From: Talinum fruticosum
Lineage: Eukaryota > Streptophyta > Magnoliopsida > Caryophyllales > Talinaceae
Direction: 5' to 3'
Length of the DNA stretch: 64,000 bases
NCBI GenBank assembly: GCA_021018815.1
Contig: JAITYX010000010.1
Location: 496,001 to 560,000, forward strand
How positions within the stretch are numbered: position 1 is the stretch's first letter; every line of letters begins with the position of its first letter. The notes beneath the pieces were generated by a model. That model saw only the letters and a program-made list of their open reading frames with translations. It searched no databases and was not told the DNA's origin. The position numbers were made by a program, and so were the translations under genes. Below are positions 22,981 to 35,100 of this stretch, in pieces.

Positions 22981-24493
22981 TTTTAGAGGAGGATTGTGTT
23001 TGGACCTTGGATGACGTACTTGGTGTCACAAGTAAAGATGTGGATGCAGATCATGTGGTACGTATTAATGTAAAACATGCTGGTCTTGATCGTGTTGGTG
23101 TTATGGTAGACTTCCTACTTCTTAACCCCTTTGAACCAGGGTTTTGGATTTGAGTTGGATTCCCTATTCTGCATCCCAAAAGAGTACACTCGGGATTGTA
23201 TCTTAGGAAAAATTTTCTAGGGGAGATAGGGCTTAAGTGCTTGACCCGAGGAATGACTGATCTTAAGAGAACGAGAAAATGATAAGCTCTTTTATTTGGA
23301 TGCACATAAAGAATGTGACTTGGACCAAAATGAAATGTAAAGATGTAAATGAAGTTTCTTAGATTGAGATGAATTTAATTTGGCTAAATGCAAACAAAGA
23401 CTCTCCCAAGTAGAGATGAATTTTAATTTGGCTAATGCACAAAAGAGTTCACCTAATTCGGATGAATTTAATTTTGGCTAGTACAAGCAATGACTCTTTT
23501 AACTAGAGATGAATGCAAACGAAGACTCACCTAATTTGAGATGAAGTTTAGTTTGGCTAAACAAAAGACCTTCCTAATTAGAGATGAATTTAATTTTTGC
23601 TAATGTAAGAATAAAATGAATGGACACCTTAATTGAGATGAATTTATTTTTGGCTAATGAAAGAATGAAGTGCAAATGCGGACTCACCTAATTGGAGATG
23701 AAATCTATTTTTGCTAATGCAAAATGAACTCACTTATTTGAGATGAAATTTGTTTTTGGCTAAATGAAAAGATATACAAATATGGACTCACCTATTTTGA
23801 GATGAAATTTATTTTTGGCTAATCCAAAATGAAATGCATGATTGGACTCACCTAATTTGAGATGATTTTGATTTTGGCTATATGAAAAAATGCTATTATT
23901 TGACCAACCTAAGAATGGAAAGTAGTTTTGGACTTTTGGCAAGAACGCACAAATTGGACCGACTAAAAAAGGTTTATTTTAATTTTTATTTTTGCTCCCA
24001 TACAAGGATTATTCAGCACTCCTCACCTATTCCTAAAAGCTCAAAAGAAGAAGATTAAATCTAAAAATATTCACACTCATCCAAGCATGCAAATGAAGGC
24101 AAGGTGCCACCTAATAGTAAAAAGATCTATGGTTAAAAGAGGTTTAGACAAGGTATGATACATGGTGACTTATAGTCCGAGGATTTGGTCTTCCGTGTGG
24201 GACACGACAAGAAAAATGTCAAAATCCTTATTACCTCTCGATAAACCAAGAGCGCGTGTTATGAAGGAAGAGTTACCACCTCCGTTGGCAATCAAGCCTA
24301 GTTGGTCTCGCCTAGGACGCAATAAAAGCCTCTTACCAGAAATGTTAAGAGGGGGTAAAATAAATTGTCTTATCGGTCCAATGACGGAAATAAGCTATGT
24401 TCGAAGGTTGCTAAATCTAGGATATCTAATGCAAATACATTATAAAAACTCACTACTCAAATTTTTACGTTTCACCCTCTTAATAAGTGATTA
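22981..24493 (-). repeat. Tat leader with tandem repeat array (about 23330-23960)
   Basis: Leader between gag start and primer site. The array holds about ten diverged units of 45-65 bp built from GAGATGAATTTAATTTTGGC, TAATGCAAA and GGACTCACCTA parts, the inverse of the array at 5530-5835. A block next to gag (GGATTCCCTATTCTGCATCC) is shared with the leader at 43850-43900. No coding. Confidence 0.65.
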
Positions 24494-24511
24494 TCCCCAG
24501 TGAAGTCGCCA
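24494..24511 (-). other. primer binding site (tRNA-Arg type)
   Basis: On the minus strand TGGCGACTTCACTGGGGA, two bases after the LTR end GGTTCCTACA. One base differs from the site at 45057-45074. Confidence 0.7.
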
Positions 24512-24513
24512 CT

Positions 24514-26553
24514 TGTAGGAACCACAGCCGGTTGGGACCCGCTCGGGACCGAGCTTCCCATGAATGGTTTGCGGGTTTTAGAAAGCTTTAAAGAATGATT
24601 TAGGGTTTTTGAAGATGGTTTTGAAATGTGGGGATGAACCTTTTATTAAGATTTCGAATTTTATTAAATTTGATTTGAAACGAATTAGACAGAGTTTAAA
24701 TGACGCTTTTATTAATAATTTTATTTTAGGAATTATTTTCGAAAGGTCTCGGGATATTATTTCTTAATAGAACAAGATAAAGAGCTAGGGTTTTGAATCT
24801 GCCGTGAGGCTTTAGGACGAGATTAGTGTGAAAACACAATTATGGACGAAGTCACCACTGCCGACCCCACGGTGTCGGCCAAAGCCAACAGCTAGGGGTT
24901 GGAGGTGCTGACCATGGGGCCACGGCGGAGGAAATCAACCTCGGCCTCCGGCCTAGCTTGCAGATTTTACTGCGATCGGAAAAGGCCGAGAAGCAATGTA
25001 ATAGTAATATATCGAAAAGAAGGAGTTGCCGGTCGGTTTTAAGAGAGAAAAACTAACAAAAACAAAAATAAAATTTGCTCTTCCAATCTTAGTATAGGAA
25101 AACTAACGAGTGAAAAGGCTAAAAATAATGACTCCATCGGTCTAGAACCGAGAATCGGATTCGAGGGTAAGGGTACGAAGCATATGGATAAGCCCTTCCG
25201 TTCCGCCCGTCCATAGACGGCCATTACTAGTTCGAGTAGTGAATTTACATAATGTCTAAACATAAGCACACAACATGCGAAACTAAAAGCGATAAAGGAA
25301 GAAATAAAGAAAGCGGTAAAGAAAGAAACGAAAAGTGATAAAGAAAGTACAAGCAAAAAGGAAAGAAAAAGGGAAACTAAAAGATTACATGGGGTGGGGA
25401 GGAATTAAAAGCGATACAATTTTCTCCACAATATGGAAAGCGATAAAGAAAACATAAATAAACAAGTACACCGTTTTGAAGATTGAATTAGTGCCCTTAG
25501 GTTGTCCCACCTACTGATCCGGATCTCGGACCTAGATTTGCTGATGCGACGGTGGTGAATTAAAGGGGATTTCTGTAGATTTTTGTGGAGTTGAGTAGGT
25601 AAATGAATGAATGATAGAGTTTTATGGGTTTAGATGTGGTGAGATTGGAGAGTAGAATGAGAATAGGCTGAAAAGAGACTAAGAGATCGGAACACGGATA
25701 GGAGTATTCGGTAGCTCTTAATCGGGTTTCGAAGCGTGATGCTTGAGGGATAGGCCATTGCTTGAAATGAGAGCTAAGGCTCTCTATTTATAGGGAGAGG
25801 TTAAGTTAAGGAAAGACATAGGGTTGATACTTGGCCAGCTGTCCAAATCTAGATGCAAAATCGGGTTAGGATAATGTGAAGATTGAACCATATAAAACCA
25901 GGATAAAACTAGATAAAGCCGAGTAGGGCGTCGGCCACAAGGGTGCTACCTAGGGTTTCGTGCCCTTATGTGCTGCCAAGGGTGTCTTCGAGCTAAAACA
26001 CGGTGTTTTGAGGCAAAAAATGTTGTAAGGGGTGCCAGCCATGTATTGGTTTCTAGGGTTTTATGCCCTTTCCATGTTGTAATAGGAGTCTTGACCAAAA
26101 CACAACGTTTTGAGTGAAATTACCGAGTAAGGGCGCCAACCATCCTATGCTTTTCTAGGGAATTGTGTGCTCCTAGTCTCGGGTGGACAGTCTTGAGCTC
26201 AAGTGCAACACTTTGATGCTTGTGATCATGAAATGCAACGTCTAACGTCTTCTTGAGGCCTTCAGCTCCGTGTCCGATTAGACAAACGTGAAATGCAAAA
26301 TTCGAGCTTGGGATCTCTCGGAAGTAGCACCGGACTCCCGTTGTCTTTGGAGGCTTGGATCGGGCTTGGACCGTTAGAAAGAAAAAGGGATTTTTGGATC
26401 GATCCAAGACAAAAGACTATTTATTTGGTGCTAGGGGTTCTTTGTGGCTTACTCAGATCAGTGATCCAAATCCTCAAACAAGACTCGGGATTTCATTATC
26501 GGGCCAACAAATAAATAAAATAGAAAAGGCATGACACTTTTTAGGTGTCTACG
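24514..26553 (-). mobile_element. Tat-type 5' LTR, minus strand (2.04 kb)
   Basis: Plus-strand left end TGTAGGAACCACAG next to the primer site. The right end is near TTTTTAGGTGTCTACG, where the terminal CA of the complement is mutated. Conserved blocks: GAGCTTCCC, GGAGTTGCCGGTCGGTTTTA, ACTCCATCGGTCTAGAACCG, a TATA box on the minus strand, and GACTCGGGATTTCATTATCGG. It belongs with the primer site, leader and gag remnant at 22325-24511. The right side abuts a truncated CACTA element. Confidence 0.78.
25784..25793 (-). promoter_or_regulatory. LTR TATA box
   Basis: CTATAAATAG on the minus strand within TCCCTATAAATAGAGAGCC, about 760 bp downstream of the LTR start at 26553. This TATA context is shared by all Tat LTRs in the window. 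Confidence 0.65.
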
Positions 26554-28139
26554 AGATACGCATTGCTCTTAATCCTCTTCCGGTTAGCTTCACCTTATGC
26601 TTGTGTAAGTAATTAAGACAACGAATATATCGAGTACATAAGACTTAAATAAAAAAAAACATAACAAATGATAAATTACCATGTATTTCGGAGAGAAGAC
26701 ATATGCTTTAAACGTCCTCCAGTCCTCCTCGGTGATGAAGTTGTAGACCTCATAGGGTCTATCTTCTACCTTTATCTCGCTTTGTTTTATAGACCTATAC
26801 AATGGCAATGCGATATTTAAAGTTTCTAAAATTTTCTACCGCCATCATAAGGGTCTTGTGTCTCACCAAGGGAACCGAGATTCTTTAATATACAAGATGT
26901 ACGTTTTCTAAAACACAAGAACGACATGCATTGGTACACATTAACCATTTATAATAAGTTACAATACTAAGTTAAGATGTAGTGCATTTACATGAATATC
27001 ATTCCTAAGGTTGTCCTTAACGAAATTGGAGACTGTGCCCCAACTTATGTAGTTGATGTTCATGTATGTGCAGGTTGTCGCACCAACATAGCTCATAAAG
27101 CGAGTTGCGTTATGACATACAACATTTCCTTGCCTATCAAATTGGACTCGTGGAAGGAGAGTTGGATCGTCTCTACTCTAGACCAACTTCTCCTTGTTCA
27201 TCATTATTCGTCCCCTTGATTTTCTTATACTTTGGTAAGGATCCATTTTATACTATAAGCAATTATATAACTCTTGATAAATGAACATGTACAACAATTT
27301 TTAGCATGCATATCTACTTGAACACGACCATTCTACATTTTATGCATAAGCGAGTTAAAAAGGACTAGTAATTTATTAATTCACATAATTGTGTCATTAA
27401 GTCTAACTTGGGTATTTTTATAATCTTATTTTTATTTCATAATTTCTATCTAGTTGAATAAGTTAACCTAGAATAATAAGCTTGAGAGCGAGTTTGGTAC
27501 TCGAGATCCGTTACTAACTGCAACCATATTTGCCAGTTCCTAACTACAACCACATTGTACGCTTATGGTAATTTTCGTAGCAAGTTCTCTAGCATCGTTA
27601 AAACCTTGAACCTTTTGACGACCAAAAAGCATGCCACATTTACACATTTCATTTTGCGGACTATAAAATAAGAGAGGGAGAGATGAGTTAAATACCGACC
27701 TGTGAGAGTGAGAGAAATGGAGCGAGTAATAAAGACGATGAGAGTGAGCGAGTGAGAGACGAGAGCACAAACACAGAGTGGGGAGAACAATAGCGACAAT
27801 GACAAGCTGAAAACCAAAGACAACGGAGAGACCAAAGTGAAGTGAGAGTGAGAGTGAAGAGACCGAAGGTGGCGAGACAGCCGTCGGGGTTTTCTTTGCT
27901 TGTGAAGACATTTAACGACGATTCAATGAAAGAACCGTCATCTTATATTCATATTTGACAATGGTTCTTTCGTTGAACCGTCGTTAAAAGTTAACTTTCC
28001 ACTTTTAACACTTGTTCTTTTAGTGAACTGTCATCATATGTACATTAAAAACCACTTTTTTTTACAAAAATGCCAACGTTTCATTTTTTACAATGGTTTT
28101 TCATTATAACTCTCATTAAAAGTGGTTCCTTTAGTAATG
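26554..28139 (-). mobile_element. truncated CACTA (En/Spm-like) element
   Basis: The right end on the minus strand reads CATTACTAAAGGAACC, one base from a CACTA start. Behind it lie subterminal repeats of the AACGACGGTTC/GAACCGTCGTT kind (27913-28130), typical of plant CACTA elements. The interior carries En/Spm-like transposase exons (26680-27200). The left part is cut off by the Tat LTR. It sits at the start of a plus-strand Tat gag (28140), where the reading resumes with PIITLLNESSAK-like codons. The Ser/Leu-rich minus reading at 27540-27911 may be leader or first exon. Confidence 0.65.
26680..27200 (-). pseudogene. Ptta/En/Spm plant transposase fragment
   Basis: Two minus-strand exon-like pieces. 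About 27180-26990 reads LLPRVQFDRQGNVVCH, then FMSYVGATTCTYMNINYIS, then WGTVSNFVKDNLRNDIHV. This pattern (F-G, a short first helix, then W..V....K..L) is the conserved block of plant transposase PF03004. About 26800-26683 reads PYEVYNFITEEDWRTFKAY and SPKYM, the family block with W..F, ending at a GTAATT splice donor. Between them is an AT-rich intron-like gap. Both pieces are fragments without start or stop. Confidence 0.6.
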
Positions 28140-29014
28140 ATCTCCTATCATTACCTTGCTCAATGAATCCTCGGCTAAAATGGAAGCTCGGATTGAGGCT
28201 CAAGATCAAAAATAGAAACCATGTCTAATGCTCTCGACCTTATCCAAAAACTCTACGAAAAATGAGGAGAAAGAGAAGGAAGAGAGAGAACTTCCACCGC
28301 CACCTAATCCCGAACCTAAGGCTAATCTACACATAGATCAGATAGAAAAGATGCTAAGAGAATCCACCATATTCAAGAGTCACTACTTTAACCTCACGGG
28401 GTTCACTTCAATCCCCAAAGGAAAACTACCTCCGAAATTTACTATGCAAGATATCAAGTTTCATGGTTCCGAAAATCCCCATCATGATGTTCGTAACTTC
28501 ATAGGAGCAATGACTCTTAAGAATGTACCTGAAGATACCTAGCATATTATCTTCTAATGGATATTTGATAATGATCCGATGAAGTGGTATAACGTAGTTG
28601 ACCCATGCAAGATCACCGATTAGGCCGATCTATGCAAGGAATTCTTACATCAATATTCTTATAACACTAATCTACCTGTCACCCTTTGAGATTTAGAGTT
28701 GATCAAATAAGGGGAGAAAGAAACCTTCACTAACTTCCACACCAGTTAGAGGGCAAAGGCTGCCCACATAGTAAACCAACCTTCCGAGAAGGATCAAGTC
28801 GAGAATCATTGCGAAGAACCTTTGGCCTCGCTTATAATCAACATTTGAAGTTCTTACCATTCATGAGCTTCACAACCCTTAGAGACACGGGTATGTTGAT
28901 AGAAGTCGAGTTTCCTGCCACGACCACAAAAGCCATTGCCGGTTATAGAGGTAATTATCAATCTAAAGACAATAAAACCTCTCACACAGGCAACACCGGT
29001 AGGGGTGTAGATGT
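28140..29014 (+). pseudogene. Tat/Ogre gag, plus strand
   Basis: Segments in order: TLLNESSAKMEARIEAQDQ, PPPPNPEPKAN, IEKMLRESTIFKSHYF, GFTSIPKGKLPPKFTM, GSENPHHDVRNFIGAMTLKN, then after stops KWYNVVDP, and AAHIVNQPSEKDQV. Same arrangement as the minus-strand gags at 22325-22980 and 42771-43650. Stops occur where Trp is expected (for example after PEDT and in FXWIF). The element's own 5' LTR and leader are lost behind the CACTA fragment. The gag is cut at 29014 by the 4.8-kb element and continues after 33813. Confidence 0.75.
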
Positions 29015-29827
29015 TGATGGAGATATTCCATCATCTCAAACTGCCGATCTAGAACTTACTCGAGCACAACACGTCCGAGTCGAGTAGGTGAGAAGTCCAA
29101 GAGTTTGGCCATGCTGATCAAGGATGTGAAGGAGAGTTTTGTTCCGGTTTGTTATACTTGTAGGATACCTTTTTGGAACAGTCTAAAATAGGATGTCTGC
29201 TAGTGGCGGTGGTCAATAACATCAATCTTTTCAAGCGACCACAATACAACAAAAGAAAAGAAAGAGTTCTTATTGGTCTAGGCAACTGACATAGTCTTAT
29301 ATCTTTTACGGTTTCGTTTTCTGTTTCTAGCTCGACTAATGATCGTAATTAGTGTTAATTAATTATAATTAGTCCTAATCTTTACTTAATGATTAGGAAA
29401 GGTATTTATACGGGAAAGGTCCCCTATATAAGGCCTTCCTGTTCCTTGTAATAACAACTTTTGAAATACCATTTATTGTTATTGGTGGTTGATGCATTTA
29501 TTGTATCTTTAACTTAGACAATTTGAGTGAATCAAACTTTTGTCATTTAAATTTCCTAGTTGTTGTAACTTGGTTTAGTAACCAAGTGGTGATCTCCTAG
29601 GTCTCGAAGTCCCCTGTTGGATTCATCCCCAAGCACCCTTCTTTGCTGCCCTGCTTAGTTCTAAAGTTGGATCCGAGTGTCCCTTCCAAGTCGAGTTAGG
29701 AACTATCCTCTATTATGTTCTTTTAGCCCTTAATTTCAAGCCTCTTATCCGTGGTTTCCTTTTCAAATTGTTTCATACTTGCTGGTTGTTTCCTTGGAGT
29801 TGCTTGAGCTAAGTCTTGGATACATCA
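29015..29827 (+). repeat. 5' LTR of the 4.8-kb Ty3/gypsy element
   Basis: Termini TGATGG...ACATCA. Contains TATATAAGG (near 29432), the probable TATA box, followed by TTGTAATAACAAC. Confidence 0.75.
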
Positions 29828-29828
29828 A

Positions 29829-29841
29829 TTGATATCGAGCT
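29829..29841 (+). other. primer binding site (initiator Met tRNA type)
   Basis: TTGATATCGAGCTTTGG context directly after the LTR; it resembles TGGTATCAGAGC with two changes and a one-base loss. Confidence 0.5.
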
Positions 29842-30229
29842 TTGGAGCCCCTCCTTGGCCTTACACCCTCCCACCCCGAACACAACCCATTTAACCATGA
29901 AAAAAATCAGCTACAAAGAACCTTGTTACAATGACATCCAGTCTTAGCACTCGCACAAAAGCTTGACCAGGCCTTAACAGAAAAGCAAGATTTGGAGGCA
30001 CAAGTTAAGTACCGACTACATAGTTAGGGAAACAGTTGAAAGCAAAATTTGAGAGTTTGAGAGACTCTAGAGATCTAAGTGTTCATGAAGAATCGAAGGA
30101 AGTACTAATGAAGAAAGAGTTTAGAAAGAGTTTGAATCTTCGGAGGAAGACCTCATTCATACTCCCAGAGGTAGACATGAAAGGAGACAAGAGACAAGAA
30201 GCAAGTCATATAGAGATGAGATTTGATGT

Positions 30230-32893
30230 GATGTTATCCCAATGGATGCTTGTCATTTATTGTTAGGGAGACCTTGGTTGTTTGATAACCATATTGTGCA
30301 TGATGGCAAGTTAAATACCTATACTTTTGTGAAGGATAAGAAGAAAATCACCCTTACCCCTCTTAAACCTTCCCGTATCTCAAAAGCCGAGAAAGCCCCG
30401 GGATTTTGTCGTACTCATTGATTTGCTTAAATCCCATTAGCATGAGTTTGAGTCACACAGATTTTGGCTTATGCTTGGACATGAAGTGCATGCATTGCTT
30501 ATTCCTAAGAAAGATGGCACTTAGAGAATGGGTATGAATAGTACATCAATCGATAAAATCACCATTAAGTATATGTTTTCTATTCCTAGATTAGAAGACC
30601 TACTTGATGAGTTGCATGGGTCCTAAGTTTTCTCGAAGGTAGACCTTATAAGTGGCTATTATCGGATAAGAATCTGTGAAAGGGATGAATGGAAGACAAC
30701 CTTCCGGACTAAGGCTGGCTCTGTATGAGTGGCTTGTGATGCCCTTTGGCTTTTCCAATGCCCCGAGTACATTTATGAGGTTGATGAACCAAGTTTTGAA
30801 ACCACTCATAGGGAAGTGTATGGTTTTGTACTTTGATGATATCTTGGTTTATAGGCAAATTGCTAAAGAACATGCCACCCACCTTAGAATAGTCCTACAA
30901 ATCCTATCCTAAGAAAAACTCTATGGCAACTTGGAAAAGTGCCAATTTTTTACTTCACAAGTTTCGTTTCTTGGTTTGTTTTGTCCGAGCGAGTGTATGC
31001 AAGTTGATGATGAGAAGATTCGAGCGATCCAGAGTGTCCAGTTCCTACTTGCTATTTCACAAGTGAGGAGCTTCCATAGGTTAGGTTCGTTTTACAAAAG
31101 GTTTGTTAGAGATTTCATCATAGTCGTGGCTCCCATAACCGAGTTACTAAAAGAGAAAAGGTTCTAGTGGAATGAAGCAACTCAAAAAGCTTTTGAGGAG
31201 ATCAGCGGATGCTCGACTTTTGCACCATTGCTAGCCTTGCACGATTTCTTAAAGCTGTTTGAAGTGGAATGTGATGCATCTAGTGTTGGCATTGGAGCTG
31301 TGCTAACGCCGGAAGGCAAGCATGTTACTTACTTTAGTAAGAAAACTAATGACACCAGGACAAATAATTCTACCTTCAAAAAGAGCTCTATGCCATCATC
31401 GAGCTCTTGAACATTGGAAATACTACCTCATTGGTTCCGAGTTCAACTTACACACGGACCATGAAGCTCTCAAGTACATTCAAGGATAACATAAACTCAA
31501 TCCAAGGCATGCTAAGTGGGTTGAGTATTTGCAGTCTTACCACTTCAACATCTAATATAAAGATAGACACCTTAACAAAGGTGCTAATGACCTGTCCCGA
31601 GGTATTTGTTACTATCCGTTCTTGATTCCGAGTTATTGGATTTGTGTCGATCAAGAGTCGAGTATGCTGATGATTCTGAATTCAAAGAAACTTTTGAGAA
31701 ATGTTGTAAGCATCTCTATGGCAAGTTCAATATGCAACGAGGATATTTGTTTAAAGGAACAAGGTTGTGTGTTCCTAAACGAGGATATAAGGAATCGCCG
31801 ATCCAAGAGCTATATGGAGGAGTTACGGCTAGTCATTTTGGTGTGTAAAAGACCTCAGCCATGCTGAAGGAGCACTATTTCTAGCCTAAGATGGTCAAGG
31901 ATGTTGAGGACTTTATCAAGAGGTGTGCTACTTATCAATCGGCCAAGAGTCATACCCTTCCCCAAGGTTTGTACACCCTATTGTCGATCCCGGAAGGTCC
32001 TTGGGAGGATGTTAGCCTTGATTTTATTACGAGATCTGCCTCGGACACAAAGGTCCAAAGACTTTATGATGGTGATACTTGACAGGTTTTAAAAAATGGC
32101 TCATTTTATACCTTGTCATACTACATTTGATGCTTCTAAAGTGGCTAATTTGTATTTCAAAGAAGTTGTCGATTGCATGGTATCCCCGAAGTATGGTCTC
32201 AAATAGAGATTCTAAATTCCTTAATCATTTCTAGATTACTTTGTGGAGGAATATGGGAACTATTCTCAAGTTCAGCACTACTTGCCATCCCTAGACCGAC
32301 AGATCCAACAAAGGTAACAAACGGAACTTTAGGAACTATACTCGGAATACTCATCAAGAAGAATATCAAAGAATGGGATGAATTGTTGCTCATGCTGAGT
32401 TTGCTTACCACAAAAACCCTAACAAAGCCACTTGGTTTCTCACCTTTTATGTAGTCTATCGACTCAACCCTCTCACCCCACTCGATTTAGTTCCTATTTC
32501 TACACCCACCAGGTATAGCTGGAAAGGAGAATAGTAAGTCAATGAAATTAAAGACATTAACAGCAAGGTGAAGTAGACGATTGAAAGATCCAATGCTCGC
32601 AGGAAAGTCCTAGGTCGATAGGCATGGAAGGGAAGCTTATTTTCAACCAGGAGACCTTGTGTGGATTCACATGATAAAGGAGAGATTTCCTTCCAAAAGG
32701 AAATCTAAACTACTGCTAAAGTCAAATAGACCTTTCGAAGTGCTAGAGCAAGTAGGTCCTAATGCCTACAAGATTGACTTATGTGGAGAATACAAAGTTT
32801 CAGCCACATTCAATGTAGCTGAACCGAAGCCTTACTTTCATGAAGAGGAAGATTTTCCAAGTTTGAGGACAAACTCTTTTCAAGAAGGGGGAA
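30230..32893 (+). pseudogene. Ty3/gypsy pol (PR-RT-RNase H-INT), degenerate
   Basis: Protease end: LLGRPWLFDNHIVHDGK near 30265. [55 protein letters not shown], and the catalytic box LYFDDILVY (about 30830-30850) intact. RNase H: FEVECDASSVGIGAVL (31260-31310). Integrase: HH-CC region around CATYQSAKSHTLPQGLY, then GPWEDVSLDF. C-terminal part GDLVWIHMIKERFPSKRKSK and GPNAYKIDLCGEYKVSATF, ending FQEGGI before the polypurine tract. Many frameshifts and stops, including TAG for expected Trp (31168 region). Gag is almost absent between 29842 and 30230. Not functional. Confidence 0.8.
32881..32893 (+). other. polypurine tract
   Basis: CAAGAAGGGGGAA directly before LTR2. It is the start site of plus-strand DNA synthesis in this class. 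Confidence 0.6.
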
Positions 32894-33813
32894 TCATGGA
32901 GATATTCCATCATTTCAAACTACCAACATAGAACTCACTCGAGCAAAACACGTATGAGTTAGCAAGTGAACAATCAAAGAGTTTGGCCATGATAATAAAG
33001 GAGGTGAAGGAGATTTTTGTTCCAAGACTGGTAGGACTGGAGCAATGCAAAGGAAAGATCGATTACCCTAACTTCATAAGAAATGTCCAATGCCAACCAC
33101 TTTTCTAAGTCCTCGGAATTAGCCCACTTGCAAGCTAGTTCCTAGACTACGAGTTACCTTTTTGGAAGCTGTCTAATAGGATGTCTTCTAATAGAAGTGT
33201 CAATCATCATCAATATTTTCAAGTAGCCATAACACGACAAAAGAAATGAAAGAGTTCTTATTGGTCCAGGCAACTGACACGATCGGATATCTTTTATAGT
33301 TTAGGTTTTCTGTTTCTAGCTTGACTAATGATCGTAATTAGTGTTAATTAATTATGATTAATCCTAATCTTTTTTAATGATTAGGAAAGGTATTTCTTGC
33401 GGAAAAGGTCTCCTATATAAGGCCTGCCTATTCCTTAGAATAAAATCTTTTGAAATACCATTTATTGTTATTGGTGGCTGGTGCATTTTTGTATCTTCAA
33501 CTCGGACAGTTTTAATGAATTGAACTTACGTCGTTCAAATTTTCTAGTTTTTGTAACTTGGTTTAGCAACCACGTGGTGATCTACTAGGTCTTAGAAGTC
33601 CCCTGTTGGATTCATTCCCAGGCACCCTTTTTGCTGCCTCTACTTGGTTCCGAAGTTAGATCCATTATCCCTTCGAGTCGATCAGGAACTATCCTTAATT
33701 ATGTTCTTTTAGCCCTTAATTTCCAACCTCTTATTCCTGGTTTCCTTTTCAAATTGTTGCATACTTGTTAGTTGTTTCCACTGAGTTGCTTCTGCTAAGG
33801 CTTGGATACATCG
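32894..33813 (+). repeat. 3' LTR of the 4.8-kb Ty3/gypsy element
   Basis: Collinear with 29015-29827. The terminal TG and CA are mutated (TCATGG at the start, ATCG at the end). TATA-like TATATAAGG near 33413. Confidence 0.75.
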
Positions 33814-35100
33814 GATATCAATGCCTTTAATAGGTGTACTGACTACGCTCCTATAAACACCACTTATGCTCAAGCTCTCGGCCGCTTATTAGCCAAAGGG
33901 AAGATTGAGCTACTACCCATCAAAGTAAAATTGGAAACTATGAAACATTAAAAAATCTAGGACGCGAGAAAAATTATGTAAGTACCATCATGCATGAGGA
34001 CATGACATAGAGTAATGTTGGACTTTCAAGACTAAATTATAGAGCATGTTATGCAATAGTCAACTTCCTCTCCCTAAGGCCACTTAAAAATCCAACAATA
34101 ACAAGAATCCATTCAGCGGAACCTTGGACATCTTTTCCGAACCCATTCCAGTCAATGGGATCCTTTTGTCTTCATTCGAGGCATCGAGGAACCTAAGCGA
34201 CTAATTAACTATCCGTATGTAGACCCGAAGTCCATGGTTTGTAGGTGAGTGATGAAGAGGATATCTATGAGACTAAGGATGAAAACTTCTAAGGCACACC
34301 ACCCTTAGAAAATGATGATTTTTAGGGAGAACCAAAAACTCCTAAAATCTGTTCCTCACCGGATTTGGACAACACGAGTGTACAAACGAGTCCACAACAG
34401 ACTCAGGAAGCCCTAAAAGAAAAAGAAGCTGCCATAGAAGAAGACCCAATCTTTAAACAACTTCAAAAACTCAAAGTTGACATTTCCATTTGGCAACTCA
34501 TATCTCGCCTCCCAAAAGCATAGACAAGCCTTAATCGATGCACTTAGTAAGATTGAGGTTTCTCCCAAAACCATGCCCGAGGAGGTGGTAGGATTGGTCA
34601 ATACTAGGGATGGAACCATGACATTTGACAAAAAGAATCTACTTGAAGAAGGCATTGCAGACAATAATGCTCTTTATCTTACTGTAACTTACATCAACAA
34701 GTTTATCCCTTTAACCTTAGTAGACGATGGATCTGCTGTAGATGTCCGCCCTTGGCGGACTTCTAAAAGGTTAAGTATAAGAGAGCAACAACTTTCCAAG
34801 AAAACTGTTCATCTCCGAGCTTATGACAATTCCAAAAGAACAATTTTGGGGACAGTGACCCTTCTAATCAATGTTAGACCAGTAGTGAAGAACATTGACT
34901 TCCAAGTCCTAGACATTCTAGCTACCTTTAATATCTTTCTAGGATGCCCTTGGTTACATGACCACCAAACGAGTGCCCTCTACACTACACCGGAAGGTCA
35001 AAATGATAAACTAAAGGTTAGGTGGTAAGCTGTTAAGGAGTCCATTATCGAAATTTAGCATGACGTCGAGGATGAAGAACTTCACGGATTCGAAGCTGTA
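33814..35100 (+). pseudogene. Tat/Ogre gag end and protease
   Basis: Reading resumes with YAPINTTYAQALGRLLAKGK, the gag-PR linker. The protease block starts near 34480: SQKHRQALIDALSKIEVSP, PEEVVGLVNT, then FIPLTLVDDGSAVDVRPW, HLRAYDNSKRTILGTVTL, DFQVLDILATFNIFLGCPWL. The family motif around the catalytic Asp is LVDNGSALN; here it reads LVDDGSAVD and the downstream GRPW is GCPW, so activity is doubtful. The stretch 34477-35028 is open for 183 codons, the longest clean coding remnant of this element. The first part of the piece has several stops. Confidence 0.78.

Larger units (their letters stand above)
29015..33813 (+). mobile_element. Ty3/gypsy element (4.8 kb) with both LTRs, inserted in Tat gag
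   Basis: LTRs 29015-29827 and 32894-33813 share collinear blocks (TGGAGATATTCCATCA, CAAAGAGTTTGGCCATG, AGAGTTCTTATTGGTC, TAGTGTTAATTAATTAT, TATATAAGGCCT, AGTCCCCTGTTGGATTCAT, GGATACATC). LTR1 lacks about 100 bp present in LTR2. Flanks are GATGT (29010-29014) and GATAT (33814-33818), a 5-bp duplication with one mismatch. Primer site and polypurine tract are in place. The internal region of about 3 kb has lost most of gag. The pol style ([20 protein letters not shown]) is chromovirus-like; the exact lineage is not certain and no chromodomain is seen. The LTRs differ a lot, so the insertion is old. Confidence 0.78.

Noticed and set aside
6071..26553. A single Tat element with LTRs 6071-11146 and 24514-26553
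   Set aside because: The two LTRs are too diverged, no matching target duplication, and pol is missing between them. They may still be one very old element, but I cannot support it.
27540..27911. 123-codon Ser/Leu-rich minus reading as a transposase exon
   Set aside because: GAGA/CTCT-rich low-complexity sequence. Possibly a CACTA leader, but no conserved block is present.
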